Below, piece by piece: positions 43,830 to 52,633 of a DNA stretch of 64,000 bases. The notes beneath the pieces are model-generated. The model did no database searches. It was given only the letters and a program-made list of their open reading frames with translations, and had not been told where the DNA came from. A program made the translations under genes and the position numbers. Origin of the DNA: Prochlorococcus sp. AG-355-N16 (lineage in GTDB: Bacteria > Cyanobacteriota > Cyanobacteriia > PCC-6307 > Cyanobiaceae); the NCBI GenBank assembly GCA_003278545.1, contig QCEF01000005.1, forward strand, positions 62,001 through 126,000, given 5' to 3'. Each line of letters starts with the position of its first letter. Positions within the stretch are counted from its first letter, which is position 1.

Positions 43830-45195
43830 TAATCTATTAAGAGCTCCAAACCAAAGTATTGAGGAAACTGGTTATGCCTGGTATGTAGGCAATGCTAGAT
43901 TAATCAATTTATCTGGTCGTTTATTAGGAGCTCACATTGCTCACTCTGGACTAATAGTCTTTTGGGCGGGAGCAATGATGCTCTTTGAGGTTAATCATTT
44001 TACTTTTGATAAACCAATGTGGGAGCAAGGTTTAATCTGTATGCCACACGTCGCAATGTTTGGTTATGGAATAGGCCCTGGTGGTGAAGTCACCGATATC
44101 ATGCCTTTCTTCCAAGCAGGTGTGGTTCACTTGATAGCATCTGCTGTTCTTGGTTTTGGTGGTATTTACCATTCATTAGCAGGTCCAGAAAAGCTTGAAG
44201 AAGATTTCCCATTTTTCTCTACTGATTGGAGAGACAAAAATCAAATGACAAATATCCTCGGATATCATTTGATTGTTTTAGGTGTTGGTGCATTAGCATG
44301 GTCAATTAACTGGTGTTTTATTGGCGGTGCATATGACACATGGGCACCTGGTGGTGGTGAAGTAAGACTTGTTAACCCAACATTAGATCCAAGAGTTATT
44401 CTTGGTTATCTGTTTAGATCTCCATGGGGAGGAGCTGGTTCTATAATCGGTGTTAATTCCATTGAAGATATTGTTGGTGGACATGTTTATGTGGGTATTA
44501 CTGCAATTATTGGAGGAATATTCCATATCTTTACCAAACCTTTTGGTTGGGCAAGAAGAGCATTCATCTGGAACGGTGAAGGTCTATTAAGTTATGCTCT
44601 TGGTGGAATTTGTGTAGCAAGTTTCATTGCTTCAACATTCATCTGGTTTAACAATACTGCTTATCCTTCAGAGTTTTATGGCCCAACAAATGCTGAAGCT
44701 TCACAGGCTCAAAGCTTTACTTTCCTCGTGAGAGATCAAAGAATTGGAGCTAACGTAGGTTCAACAATGGGACCAACAGGTCTAGGTAAGTATCTCATGA
44801 GATCTCCTACTGGTGAAATTATATTTGGTGGCGAAACAATGAGATTTTGGGATTTCAGAGGTCCATGGTTAGAGCCTTTAAGAGGTCCTAACGGATTGAG
44901 CCTTGAGAAAATTCAAAATGATATTCAGCCTTGGCAGGTAAGAAGAGCTGCTGAATATATGACTCATGCTCCTAACGCTTCTATCAATTCTGTTGGTGGA
45001 ATTATTACAGAGCCTAATGCTGTTAACTTCGTTAACTTAAGACAATGGTTAGCCGCAGCTCAATTTTTCCTAGGATGGTTTACATTCATTGGTCACCTTT
45101 GGCATGCTGGACGTGCTAGAGCTGCCGCTGCTGGTTTCGAAAAAGGAATCGACAGAAAGAGTGAACCAGCTCTAGAAATGCCTGATCTAGATTAA
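43813..45195 (+). CDS. psbC: Photosystem II CP43 core antenna
   Basis: From GTG at 43813 the 460-residue protein reads [20 protein letters not shown], and it has the six-helix chlorophyll-binding core and the long lumenal loop ([20 protein letters not shown], Mn-cluster contact). It overlaps psbD by 17 nt, the conserved psbD-psbC arrangement. A longer frame upstream is not used. Confidence 0.97.
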   Translation: METPFNNLLRAPNQSIEETGYAWYVGNARLINLSGRLLGAHIAHSGLIVFWAGAMMLFEVNHFTFDKPMWEQGLICMPHVAMFGYGIGPGGEVTDIMPFFQAGVVHLIASAVLGFGGIYHSLAGPEKLEEDFPFFSTDWRDKNQMTNILGYHLIVLGVGALAWSINWCFIGGAYDTWAPGGGEVRLVNPTLDPRVILGYLFRSPWGGAGSIIGVNSIEDIVGGHVYVGITAIIGGIFHIFTKPFGWARRAFIWNGEGLLSYALGGICVASFIASTFIWFNNTAYPSEFYGPTNAEASQAQSFTFLVRDQRIGANVGSTMGPTGLGKYLMRSPTGEIIFGGETMRFWDFRGPWLEPLRGPNGLSLEKIQNDIQPWQVRRAAEYMTHAPNASINSVGGIITEPNAVNFVNLRQWLAAAQFFLGWFTFIGHLWHAGRARAAAAGFEKGIDRKSEPALEMPDLD

Positions 45196-45213
45196 TTTCT
45201 ATTTCAAATAAAA

Positions 45214-45242
45214 AACCCTATCTTTAGATAGGGTTTTTTTTT
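45214..45242. terminator. Bidirectional rho-independent terminator
   Basis: AACCCTATCT and AGATAGGGTT form a long stem (45214-45235). T9 follows on the right and the complementary A-run lies to the left, so it can end both psbDC and the convergent maf transcript. Confidence 0.87.
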
Positions 45243-45253
45243 GCTCAATTTTA

Positions 45254-45865
45254 TTATCTATATAAATTTTCTCTGAGCCATGGCAAACTTAAACCCATTA
45301 CATTACTAAAACAACCCTCTATTTTTTCTATATATTTACCGCCTATACCTTCTAAGGCAAATCCTCCTGCGCAATATAAAGGTTCATTTGTATCTACATA
45401 ACTCTTAATTTCCCAATCTTCCAAATTAGAAAAATAAACTCTTGAACTTACTGTTTTTTTTATTATTTCAGTGATTTTAAAAATTTTGGAAGTTGAATCA
45501 AAATTCCCAATTATTAGAGTATGACCAGTATGTAAAAATCCAAATTCTCCAGACATTTTTTTCCATCTAATAAATGCCTCCTCTTTATTAGATGGTTTTC
45601 CATAAGCTTCTCCTTTAAATTCAAAAATTGAATCGCACCCAAGTATTTCCAAAGGACCATAAATAAATTCTTTGGGCAATGATATGTTTTGAATATTTTC
45701 AGATAAACTATTAGCCTTTTGAAAAGATAATTCCAAAGCTAAATTAAATATATTCTTTTCTTGAATAGTAGTTTCATCAAAGTCACTTGATATTTGGATA
45801 AATTCGATTTGACAATTTTCTAGTAATTTCTTTCTAGATTGAGAAGCAGAGGCTAGAATTAACAC
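45254..45865 (-). CDS. maf: Maf-type nucleotide pyrophosphatase
   Basis: GTG-initiated, 203 residues: [19 protein letters not shown] (Maf signature SxSxxRxxLL), the conserved DSIFEF loop with Asp and GKPSNKEEA, and [20 protein letters not shown] near the end. Maf proteins hydrolyse non-canonical nucleoside triphosphates. Confidence 0.92.
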   Translation of the reverse strand: MLILASASQSRKKLLENCQIEFIQISSDFDETTIQEKNIFNLALELSFQKANSLSENIQNISLPKEFIYGPLEILGCDSIFEFKGEAYGKPSNKEEAFIRWKKMSGEFGFLHTGHTLIIGNFDSTSKIFKITEIIKKTVSSRVYFSNLEDWEIKSYVDTNEPLYCAGGFALEGIGGKYIEKIEGCFSNVMGLSLPWLRENLYR

Positions 45866-45931
45866 AAATTTTTTACCAAATTATAATTCAATTTAATAAT
45901 TAATAAATTTTAAAATTAATATAAATTACTA

Positions 45932-47461
45932 ATGGAATTAGAAGCAAAATTAGATGAAATAAATAAACCAATAATGGTCCTGGGCACTTCCAGTGGAGCA
46001 GGTAAATCTTTAACAGTTACTGCTATTTGCAGGATTCTTAAAAATTTAGGAGAAGAACCAATACCTTTTAAAGGACAAAATATGAGTAACAACGCATGGG
46101 TTGATTGGGAAGGTGGAGAGATGGCATATTCACAAGCAATTCAAGCTTTTGCTTGTGGTATTAATCCCTCTGCAGAGATGAATCCCATTTTATTAAAACC
46201 ACAAGGAAACTCAATAAGCGAGGTGATTCACCTTGGCAAAAGCATAGGGATTACAACCGCAAAAAATTACTATAAAGAATGGTTTATTCCAGGCTGGGAA
46301 GTAATTAAAAAAAGTTTAAACTCTATTTACGAACGGAATCCGAATTGCCGTTTAATTATCGAAGGAGCTGGAAGTCCGGTAGAGATGAATTTAATTCATA
46401 GAGATCTGACTAATTTAAGAGTTGCTAAGTATTTAAATGCAAATTGTATTCTTGTTACTGATATTGAAAGGGGAGGCGTATTTGCGCAAATAATTGGGAC
46501 TCTTGAATTAATGAAGCCTGAAGAGAAGAAGCTTATTAAGGGGATTATTATAAATAGATTCAGAGGAGACCTGTCATTATTTGAAGACGGAAAAAAGTGG
46601 ATAGAGAATAAAACTCAAATCCCTGTCGTTGGGATTATTCCATGGTTAAATGATTCATTTCCTCCGGAAGATTCTTTAGATTTGCTTGAAAGAAAATCCC
46701 ATTTCAATAAACCTGAATTAAAAATTGGAATTGTAAAGTTGCCTTCTATAAGCAACTTTTCAGATTTTGACCCTTTAGAAAATGAAGAAACAATATTAAT
46801 TGAATGGATTAGAGAATCACAAAACCTCAGTAAGTATGACTTCATTATTCTGCCTGGTAGTAAACAAACGATTAAAGATCAAATATTTCTTGAAAATTCT
46901 GGCTTATCTCAGGATATAAGGGAATATTCAAACAACAACGGAAATATTATTGGAATATGTGGAGGTTTACAAATGTTGGGGACTACACTTGAAGATCCTT
47001 ATTTTAAAGAGGGTTCCAAAAATAATTCTGAACAAAAAATAAAAGGAATTGGAATATTACCATTAAAAACAACATTCTTAAAGAAAAAATTAACACGTCA
47101 AATCAACTCTGAATCTATATGGCCATGTCAATCAGAAATTAACGGGTTTGAAATTCATAATGGTCAAACTGTATTGGACGACATGGAAAGTTCATTAAAG
47201 ATTAACCCTATTTTTAAAGATTTAAATCTTGGTTGGTACAAAGAAAATAATAAAGGGGGGTCTATTGCAGGAACATACATTCATGGAATCTTTGAAAATG
47301 ACAGTTGGCGTGAGCAATATATTAATTTAATAAGGAAGAGTAAAAATCTACCAATATTAAATAAAAAATCAATATCTTATAAAGTGAAAAGAGAATCAAT
47401 TATTGATAATCTTGCGAATGAATTCCACAAACATTTAAATCTCAAATCATTTTTAAGTTGA
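45932..47461 (+). CDS. cobQ: Cobyric acid synthase CobQ
   Basis: The 509-residue enzyme amidates adenosylcobyrinic diamide in cobalamin synthesis. It has the P-loop-like GTSSGAGKSLTVTAICRIL and a C-terminal glutaminase domain with the Cys in GICGGLQMLG and the His in YIHGIFEN. It overlaps the ferredoxin gene by 4 nt. Confidence 0.96.
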   Translation: MELEAKLDEINKPIMVLGTSSGAGKSLTVTAICRILKNLGEEPIPFKGQNMSNNAWVDWEGGEMAYSQAIQAFACGINPSAEMNPILLKPQGNSISEVIHLGKSIGITTAKNYYKEWFIPGWEVIKKSLNSIYERNPNCRLIIEGAGSPVEMNLIHRDLTNLRVAKYLNANCILVTDIERGGVFAQIIGTLELMKPEEKKLIKGIIINRFRGDLSLFEDGKKWIENKTQIPVVGIIPWLNDSFPPEDSLDLLERKSHFNKPELKIGIVKLPSISNFSDFDPLENEETILIEWIRESQNLSKYDFIILPGSKQTIKDQIFLENSGLSQDIREYSNNNGNIIGICGGLQMLGTTLEDPYFKEGSKNNSEQKIKGIGILPLKTTFLKKKLTRQINSESIWPCQSEINGFEIHNGQTVLDDMESSLKINPIFKDLNLGWYKENNKGGSIAGTYIHGIFENDSWREQYINLIRKSKNLPILNKKSISYKVKRESIIDNLANEFHKHLNLKSFLS

Positions 47462-47709
47462 AAGAGACAAATATTAAAGTAATATGGCCAAACAATAGAG
47501 AAACCTTTGTTTCAGAGGGAGATGACTGGTTTTCTTCTGCTAAAAAAGCAGGTTTAGAAATTCCAACTGGCTGCCTCACAGGAAGTTGTGGAGCCTGTGA
47601 AATAGATGTAAATGGTGAGACAGTAAGGGCTTGTATCAGTGAAATAAAAAAAACCAAAAAAAGTACTTTAAAGGTTTCTTTAACTACAGACCCCTTTTGG
47701 GAAAAATAA
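47458..47709 (+). CDS. Plant-type [2Fe-2S] ferredoxin-like protein
   Basis: The 83-residue protein has the cluster motif CLTGSCGAC (C-x4-C-x2-C) and a fourth cysteine in RACIS. It starts TTG overlapping the cobQ stop (TTGA). It could supply electrons to a corrin or other oxygenase/reductase step. The pairing with cobQ suggests this but does not prove it. Confidence 0.85.
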   Translation: MKETNIKVIWPNNRETFVSEGDDWFSSAKKAGLEIPTGCLTGSCGACEIDVNGETVRACISEIKKTKKSTLKVSLTTDPFWEK

Positions 47710-47775
47710 AGTTCACTAAACATTACCCATTATTAGATTAGAAAAAACAAAGTAGAAGAAAGAATAAATTTTCAT

Positions 47776-47868
47776 AAAAAAAAGACCCCTAAAAGGGGTC
47801 ATCTTATGAATTCATTGAATCAAGTGTTTCCTTGTTTCCACTGATTCAATAAATTCACTCCTTCACAC
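47776..47868 (-). ncRNA. Yfr2-family small RNA
   Basis: Read leftward, a stem TTGAATCA / TGATTCAA encloses GTGGAAACAAGGAAACACT, the tandem GGAAACA loop motif I remember for cyanobacterial Yfr2-5 RNAs. An upstream TTTATAAA could be the -10 box. A GACCCC/GGGGTC hairpin with T8 (47776-47800) ends it. The exact 5' end near 47868 is inferred. Confidence 0.72.
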
Positions 47869-48006
47869 TTTTATAAATTACGATATAAATTTCTTTTTCG
47901 TGGGTGGGACGAATGGAATGTTACTTAACTGTCACATGTGCCAGTTTTTCATTTCTTGACATATAGCTATAAAAAATAAAGAAACAGGTGTTTAAAAAAT
48001 CAAGGG

Positions 48007-48087
48007 TTGAGTAATATTCAAATAGCGAAGAAACTTGGTTTAAACCGAACAACCATTACTAGAAAACTAAGAAATGAAAAACTATAA
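48007..48087 (+). pseudogene. Helix-turn-helix fragment at the island edge
   Basis: TTG at 48007 opens a 26-residue frame SNIQIAKKLGLNRTTITRKL to a stop at 48085-48087. IAKKLGxNRTTITRKL is a clear HTH pattern as in transposase/invertase or phage regulators. The frame is open slightly upstream but has no good start, so it is probably a remnant. It ends just before the distal att-like repeat. Confidence 0.45.
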
Positions 48088-48094
48088 AATAACT

Positions 48095-48151
48095 GGAGAG
48101 GGTGTTCATAGAGTCATTTTAATATGAACAGTCCTGAACAGGTTTGAACAG
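48095..48151. repeat. Distal att-like site with three phased arm repeats
   Basis: GGAGAGGGTG at 48095-48104 equals part of the 3' end of the tRNA-Ser gene at 54.6 kb. It is followed after 20 nt by three copies of TGAACAG (48125, 48135, 48145) at exactly 10-bp spacing. The layout resembles a recombinase core site with arm-type sites and is repeated at 49531-49589. Confidence 0.6.
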
Positions 48152-48364
48152 GTTTTTAATTAAAAATTTTATATATCACAAACATTATTAATGCTTTTCT
48201 TTACTTCACTCTTTAGGAAAATTAGAGACTTGTCAAAATCTTTCAATCTTATTTAATAACTAATTCTATTTTTAAATTCATTTCTATTTTTAATATTTAA
48301 TTGATAAAATCATCGCAATTTTTATCATTTAACGCAATAATAAAAAACCTACTCAGTATTTAAA

Positions 48365-49183
48365 ATGTTCAATTCATTTTTCACACTTGGAATTGGCATT
48401 TCTTTATTAATAAATCCACTAAGAGTTAAATCTGAAGAATTATCAAATAGGTTTTGTGAGCAATCAATTCGAAAAGAATTAAATAAGTTAACTTCAGAGA
48501 AATTAAATTCAAGAGAACCTTTCTTATCGAAAACTGAGGTAATTGATATTAATAATGATCAAAAAAAAGAAATATTAATTGAAAGATCTCTAGGAGGTAA
48601 TTGTTGTTCTCCTAAATTAGAAATCGTCTACTTCACTTCAAAATGTTATCCAAGAAAATATGAATTTTCAAAATATGAATGGGTTTGGGGCGGTTGGGAA
48701 GTCGTTGATTTTAAAAAGACAAATGAGGGACTATTATTAAGTGCTAATAATCGTATTGAAGGATTTGACAATAGGAAATTAGAAGTTAATACAGTCAATT
48801 ATCTTTTTGATGGCAAATCATTTAATTTCCACTCAAAAATAATAAAAAAAGAAATTGATGCAATATCAGAAATTAGAACTTCAGATTTAAGAATTGATAC
48901 TGCCATTGAGAAACAAACTTTACTGGGTTATGACATCAATAATGATCAAAAGAAAGAAATTATTTCATGTAATTACTGGGATAGATGGGGTAGATTTACA
49001 AATTGTTCTATTAAAGTTCAAGATCTTGATGAAGATATAAAAATCAACTTTAACCCTAAAAGATTAGGAATTCTAAAAGAGAAAAGTAATGGTTGGAATA
49101 TCTTAGTTTTTGATCATGATACAAAGTATTTTTTTAATCCAAAAATAAAAAATTATGAGAAAATGATTTTGAATTCTTTTTAA
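48365..49183 (+). CDS. Exported protein with two DINNDQKKEI (FG-GAP-like) repeats, 272 aa
   Basis: The signal sequence MFNSFFTLGIGISLLINPLR is followed by a domain in which VIDINNDQKKEILIER and GYDINNDQKKEIISCN are repeated, an Asp-rich, calcium-type loop as in FG-GAP/VCBS or EF-hand-like repeats. An NCCSPK pair suggests a disulfide. It is the only clear gene between the first two att-like sites. Confidence 0.7.
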   Translation: MFNSFFTLGIGISLLINPLRVKSEELSNRFCEQSIRKELNKLTSEKLNSREPFLSKTEVIDINNDQKKEILIERSLGGNCCSPKLEIVYFTSKCYPRKYEFSKYEWVWGGWEVVDFKKTNEGLLLSANNRIEGFDNRKLEVNTVNYLFDGKSFNFHSKIIKKEIDAISEIRTSDLRIDTAIEKQTLLGYDINNDQKKEIISCNYWDRWGRFTNCSIKVQDLDEDIKINFNPKRLGILKEKSNGWNILVFDHDTKYFFNPKIKNYEKMILNSF

Positions 49184-49530
49184 ACAAGAAAAAAATTTTA
49201 AGAAAGATTTTTATGCATCAGAAAATCGTTTATCGACCATAAAGTGGATTTGTAAAAATAAATTCTTACCAATCTATACAAATAAATCATCGCCTACTAG
49301 TCAAATAGATTTTTGAAGCAATACTAAATCCCATATTTAAATTGAATATTCTCTAATAATTTCTAAATAACAAACACAACACTTGGAAATCAGAAACATA
49401 TCACAAACAGACAAACCCAAATACTGAACTAAACTGTAACTAGGTGATTTTAATTTTTTTAAGAAAACCTAGTTATAAATTGAATCTCGGTGAATTTGAA
49501 ATAACTTGCAAACACCTGAAACGTAAAAAT
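49184..49530. other. Gap without a gene
   Basis: No convincing frame. The part from 49368 to 49432 is rich in ACAAACAC/CACAAACAGACAAACC words, which could be the opposite-arm sites of the first element but are not clean repeats. Confidence 0.35.
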
Positions 49531-49589
49531 TACGGAGAGGGTGATCGTGGGATGATCTCAGTTTGTCCAGTGATGTCCATATTTGTCCA
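49531..49589. repeat. Second att-like site with three phased arm repeats
   Basis: TACGGAGAGGGTG (49531-49543) is a 13-nt exact match to 54563-54575, the 3' end of the tRNA-Ser gene. After 20 nt come TGTCCA at 49564, 49574 and 49584, again at 10-bp spacing, sharing the TGNNCA pattern with the distal site. Confidence 0.65.
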
Positions 49590-49614
49590 AAGAAATATAG
49601 AAAATATCTCGAAA

Positions 49615-49635
49615 ACCCTAACACAACCCTAACAC
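49615..49635. repeat. ACCCTRACAC repeat cluster A
   Basis: Two direct copies of ACCCTAACAC at 49615-49624 and 49626-49635, preceded by ATATCTC as in cluster D. It lies just inside the left end of the tRNA-proximal element. Confidence 0.7.
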
Positions 49636-49700
49636 CAATAATTTTTTTATTTACTCATCAAAATTTATTTGGAATAATTAGTTTCAAAAAAGACTAGAAA

Positions 49701-49742
49701 ATGTTTAAATCTTTTATTCAAATTAAGATGTATTTAATCTAA
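49701..49742 (+). pseudogene. Truncated leader/signal-peptide start
   Basis: MFKSFIQIKMYLI then stop. The DNA around the ATG (AAATGTTTAAATC and the preceding AAAAGAC) matches the start regions of the secreted proteins at 49983 and 53961. It may be a broken copy of the shared leader or a tiny leader peptide for the next gene, which starts 23 nt later. Confidence 0.4.
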
Positions 49743-49764
49743 TTTCGTTAATAATTTAAAACTA

Positions 49765-49917
49765 ATGAAAACCTTCTTAATATCTGGTTTAATAGATGAT
49801 TACAGAATAAAAACAAGTATTTTTGCTATTTCTCCTAATCATGCAATAAAAGTGTTTCAACAGAAATATCCAAATGCTATTGATATTTATGTTATTCAGA
49901 ATTTATTTAATAAATGA
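49765..49917 (+). CDS. Small hypothetical protein, 50 aa (intact copy of a duplicated segment)
   Basis: ATG at 49765 opens MKTFLISGLIDDYRIKTSIF and continues AISPNHAIKVFQQKYPNAID to a stop at 49915. It has one shallow hydrophobic part. A frameshifted copy of the same segment lies at 51817-51880. Function unknown. Confidence 0.55.
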   Translation: MKTFLISGLIDDYRIKTSIFAISPNHAIKVFQQKYPNAIDIYVIQNLFNK

Positions 49918-49982
49918 ATAAATTTTTTAATTGACTTATCAAAAATAATTTGTAATCATTAGTTTCTTAAAAAGACAAAGAA

Positions 49983-50465
49983 ATGTTTAAATCCTTTCTT
50001 CATATTGGGATAGGGATGATTCTAATTTTACCTTTGCAATCAGTAAAGACTGAAGAAGTCCCTCCAGATCTTGTATATCATTCGCCGGGATGTGGAACTG
50101 GTTGCACAATTAAACAAATATCAAAAACTTATCCAGAGAAATTAGATAATGGTTGGATAAGAGTGAAGGTAGAACGAACTTGGTCTTTTAATACATCATA
50201 TCCTTATTCAAAACCAATAAAATACAATATCGAAAAAGGTGAGGAAGGGTTTTATTTTAGAGATACTTGGATTCCAAAAGTAAGTGAGGGTTGGGTTTTT
50301 GCTAATTGTTCAGAAGGTCTTTATGGAAGTGATGGGTCAAAGAAAGATATGTCTGATTCAAGAATTAGGAGCATATATTACACTGATGATTCGGGAAATA
50401 AATATTTTAACAGTTCAACAGCAGGTGGTTTTACATATATGAATTGGAAGAAGTTATGTGATTAA
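49983..50465 (+). CDS. Exported protein, 160 aa, shared leader
   Basis: The signal peptide MFKSFLHIGIGMILILPLQS leads into a mature domain with four Cys (SPGCGTGCTIK, FANCSEG, KKLCD), likely disulfide bonded. Its first codons and upstream DNA are nearly identical to those of 53961-54362, whose mature part is unrelated. No known domain. Confidence 0.7.
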   Translation: MFKSFLHIGIGMILILPLQSVKTEEVPPDLVYHSPGCGTGCTIKQISKTYPEKLDNGWIRVKVERTWSFNTSYPYSKPIKYNIEKGEEGFYFRDTWIPKVSEGWVFANCSEGLYGSDGSKKDMSDSRIRSIYYTDDSGNKYFNSSTAGGFTYMNWKKLCD

Positions 50466-50490
50466 TTACTTGTAAACAAATAGAGATTCT

Positions 50491-50637
50491 TTACTTATCT
50501 TCACGCCAAACTAAAAACCAAATTATTCCAAAAACTAAAAATAAGAAAACTAATATAGGAAAAATACTTGGTAATAAGATTAAAAAAAGAATTACAAAAG
50601 GAATAAGCAATATGCTTACAAGAATCTTAAGAATCAA
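50491..50637 (-). CDS. 48-aa membrane peptide
   Basis: TTG-initiated, overlapping the preceding stop as TTGA. It contains one or two hydrophobic helices (ILKILVSILLIPFVILFLIL) and ends VWREDK. It is the last of three leftward membrane genes in the island. Confidence 0.5.
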   Translation of the reverse strand: MILKILVSILLIPFVILFLILLPSIFPILVFLFLVFGIIWFLVWREDK

Positions 50638-50840
50638 AAGGGTTTTCCCGCTGTCCGCCTTCCTACATGCCCACCATCAAAATGAGGAACTGATTGATAA
50701 GTTGTTCCAGGAATATTTGTCTTGTATTGAGGAGTTAATAAATTAGCAATAAATAATAATCCTGTGAAAATTAATATTGTTCTTAATAGTTTTCTATTAT
50801 TTTCCAAATTTATGAAAATCCTATGAACATTATAATCCAA
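50634..50840 (-). CDS. Small membrane-anchored protein, 68 aa
   Basis: One membrane helix (LLRTILIFTGLLFIANLL) is followed by a short soluble tail with PHFDGGHVGRRTAGKPF. It overlaps the upstream gene by 11 nt and has only a TTG start. Function unknown. Confidence 0.5.
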   Translation of the reverse strand: MDYNVHRIFINLENNRKLLRTILIFTGLLFIANLLTPQYKTNIPGTTYQSVPHFDGGHVGRRTAGKPF

Positions 50841-51492
50841 TAATTTTTTCTTTCAATTTTTGATATTCTTCTTTTGAAATTAGTTCCATTTCAAAAAGAG
50901 ATTTTGCTTCAATAAGTTGCTCTCTAATACTTAAATCGGAATTATTTATTTGCTTTTGTTTTTCTTGAGTTTTTGTAATAGGTTTGTCTTTTTTCAATTT
51001 TTCTGAAAATTTATTATGTTTAACTCCCTTTTTTTTATTTTCTTGATTAGTAACAATCATGCCTAAACCACAATCATGCAAAAGTAATTTAAATGATTCA
51101 GTAGATATTTCCATAAATTTTATTTTTAGTTTTTGATCAACAATTTTTTCTTTCATTTCTCTAGCGACTCTTCTATCGTGATTAATAGCGAGTTTTATCA
51201 TTAAAAGTTCACTAATTCCTGATATTAATCTCCATATAATAATTGGTCTATAAGTTATTGAATTGCTATAAATTACTCCTCCAAGAATTTGTGATAGAAA
51301 TAAATTTGAACCAAACCAATATAACAAAGGGGTAATTGTTTTTCTTGTAAAAGAATGATTTATAACACCATATATTGGAATACAAAATATTAAAAGAGAC
51401 TTCCAACCTCGATCTTTTATTCTATTATCAAATGCATCTTCCCAAGTTAAGGTCTTATACTTTTTTATTATCGTTTTAACTTTAGATATCAT
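50830..51492 (-). CDS. Membrane protein with a C-terminal SHOCT-like domain, 220 aa
   Basis: Two or three membrane segments occupy residues 30-100, followed by a long charged linker and the ending REQLIEAKSLFEMELISKEE-YQKLKEKIIGL, a typical SHOCT (short C-terminal) oligomerisation motif. It leads a leftward operon of three membrane genes, all in the island. Confidence 0.65.
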   Translation of the reverse strand: MISKVKTIIKKYKTLTWEDAFDNRIKDRGWKSLLIFCIPIYGVINHSFTRKTITPLLYWFGSNLFLSQILGGVIYSNSITYRPIIIWRLISGISELLMIKLAINHDRRVAREMKEKIVDQKLKIKFMEISTESFKLLLHDCGLGMIVTNQENKKKGVKHNKFSEKLKKDKPITKTQEKQKQINNSDLSIREQLIEAKSLFEMELISKEEYQKLKEKIIGL

Positions 51493-51643
51493 CTTAATTT
51501 AATTTAAATATCATTTGAGAATTTGAATAATTAATTCTTTAATTATTTTAAGTTTTATTTACTTAATTAAAGTAAAAATAGATTCTTTTTAAAAAAGATT
51601 TTAATAAATTTCTACTGAAAATTCCTGACACCAAGTCTCAAAA

Positions 51644-51676
51644 ACCCTGACACTTTTATAAAAATTACCCTGACAC
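51644..51676. repeat. ACCCTRACAC repeat cluster B and duplicated segment boundary
   Basis: ACCCTGACAC at 51644-51653 and 51667-51676, separated by TTTTATAAAAATT as in cluster D. It shares ACACCAAGTCTCAAAA with cluster C. The DNA following (51690-51880) is a copy of 49640-49830. Confidence 0.7.
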
Positions 51677-51752
51677 ATCCCTCACAAATAATTTTTTTAT
51701 TGACTCATCAAAAATAATTTGTAATCATTAGTTTTCTAAAAAAGACCAGCAA

Positions 51753-51880
51753 ATGTCTAAATCTTTTACTCTAATTAAGATGTATTTAACCGATTTTCGT
51801 TAATAATTTAAAACTAATGAAAACATTTTTTAATATCTGATTTAATAGTTGATTACATAATAAAAATAGTAATTTTGTGA
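51753..51880 (+). pseudogene. Decayed copy of the 49.7-49.9 kb leader and 50-aa gene
   Basis: MSKSFTLIKMYLTDFR then stop (51753-51803) matches the truncated leader at 49701. ATG at 51817 starts MKTFFNI and stops, where the intact copy reads MKTFLISGLID; an extra T shifts the frame. The similarity ends near 51880. Confidence 0.6.
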
Positions 51881-51977
51881 AAAATGTAGAATCTTTTTTG
51901 AAGATTATTTTATTTGTTTTCGTTTAGACATTTATAATTAAAATTTTATATATCCGTACTAATTTATCTCTAATTGT

Positions 51978-52514
51978 ATGGATCAGATGGAAAAACAAAA
52001 TTTTAATTGTCCAGAATGTAATTCGAATGATTTATTTTTTAATAATTCAAACTATTTAAGATGTAATAAATGTAATTATTCTTGGTTTACAAATACAACC
52101 AAAAAAAGAACTACTTCTTTAGTTGATAAAGATATTTTATTTTATAGATTGAAAAAAAATAAGAAGGTCATTATTACTGCTTTTTTATTAATATCTGTTC
52201 CCTTAATGATAAACATTATAGGAACAACTGTTATCAAAGATTTCTTAATAAAAGTAGTTGCTTTAGTTGGTTTACTAGCATTCTTTGCTTTGATAATCTT
52301 TCTTATTTTTTGGTGGTGGAGAGCAAGAAATACATGCCCAAACTGTGATTCTAAATTCACTAAGCAATTAATTGAAAAAGAATATTTAGGAGCAGATAGG
52401 GTTTATACAACAAATACAGGTTTAAAAGTCAATAATAGATATAAAAATTACTATCAATGTCAAAGTTGTCGACATCAATGGTGGGAAGAACATGTTGATT
52501 TTTGGGCAGTATAA
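51978..52514 (+). CDS. Membrane protein with zinc ribbons at both ends, 178 aa
   Basis: An N-terminal zinc ribbon (NCPECNSND then LRCNKCNYSWF), a pair of hydrophobic segments (about residues 65-110) and a C-terminal second ribbon (NTCPNCDSKF and YQCQSCRHQWW). Both halves carry CxxC pairs that could bind one zinc each, on the same side of the membrane. No known family by name. Confidence 0.68.
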   Translation: MDQMEKQNFNCPECNSNDLFFNNSNYLRCNKCNYSWFTNTTKKRTTSLVDKDILFYRLKKNKKVIITAFLLISVPLMINIIGTTVIKDFLIKVVALVGLLAFFALIIFLIFWWWRARNTCPNCDSKFTKQLIEKEYLGADRVYTTNTGLKVNNRYKNYYQCQSCRHQWWEEHVDFWAV

Positions 52515-52633
52515 ATTGTAATTAAAAACTTTTTAGATTTATTCAATGATGATGACTCTTAATTTTTAATAGATCTTTTTCTTTAATTGATAATAATGTG
52601 AGATTTTCAGAAACTTAAATCATTTTTTTTATA

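Noticed and set aside
49444-49632. 62-codon rightward frame
   Set aside because: It runs through the att-like core and the phased repeats, has no family pattern and odd composition, so it is a chance frame.
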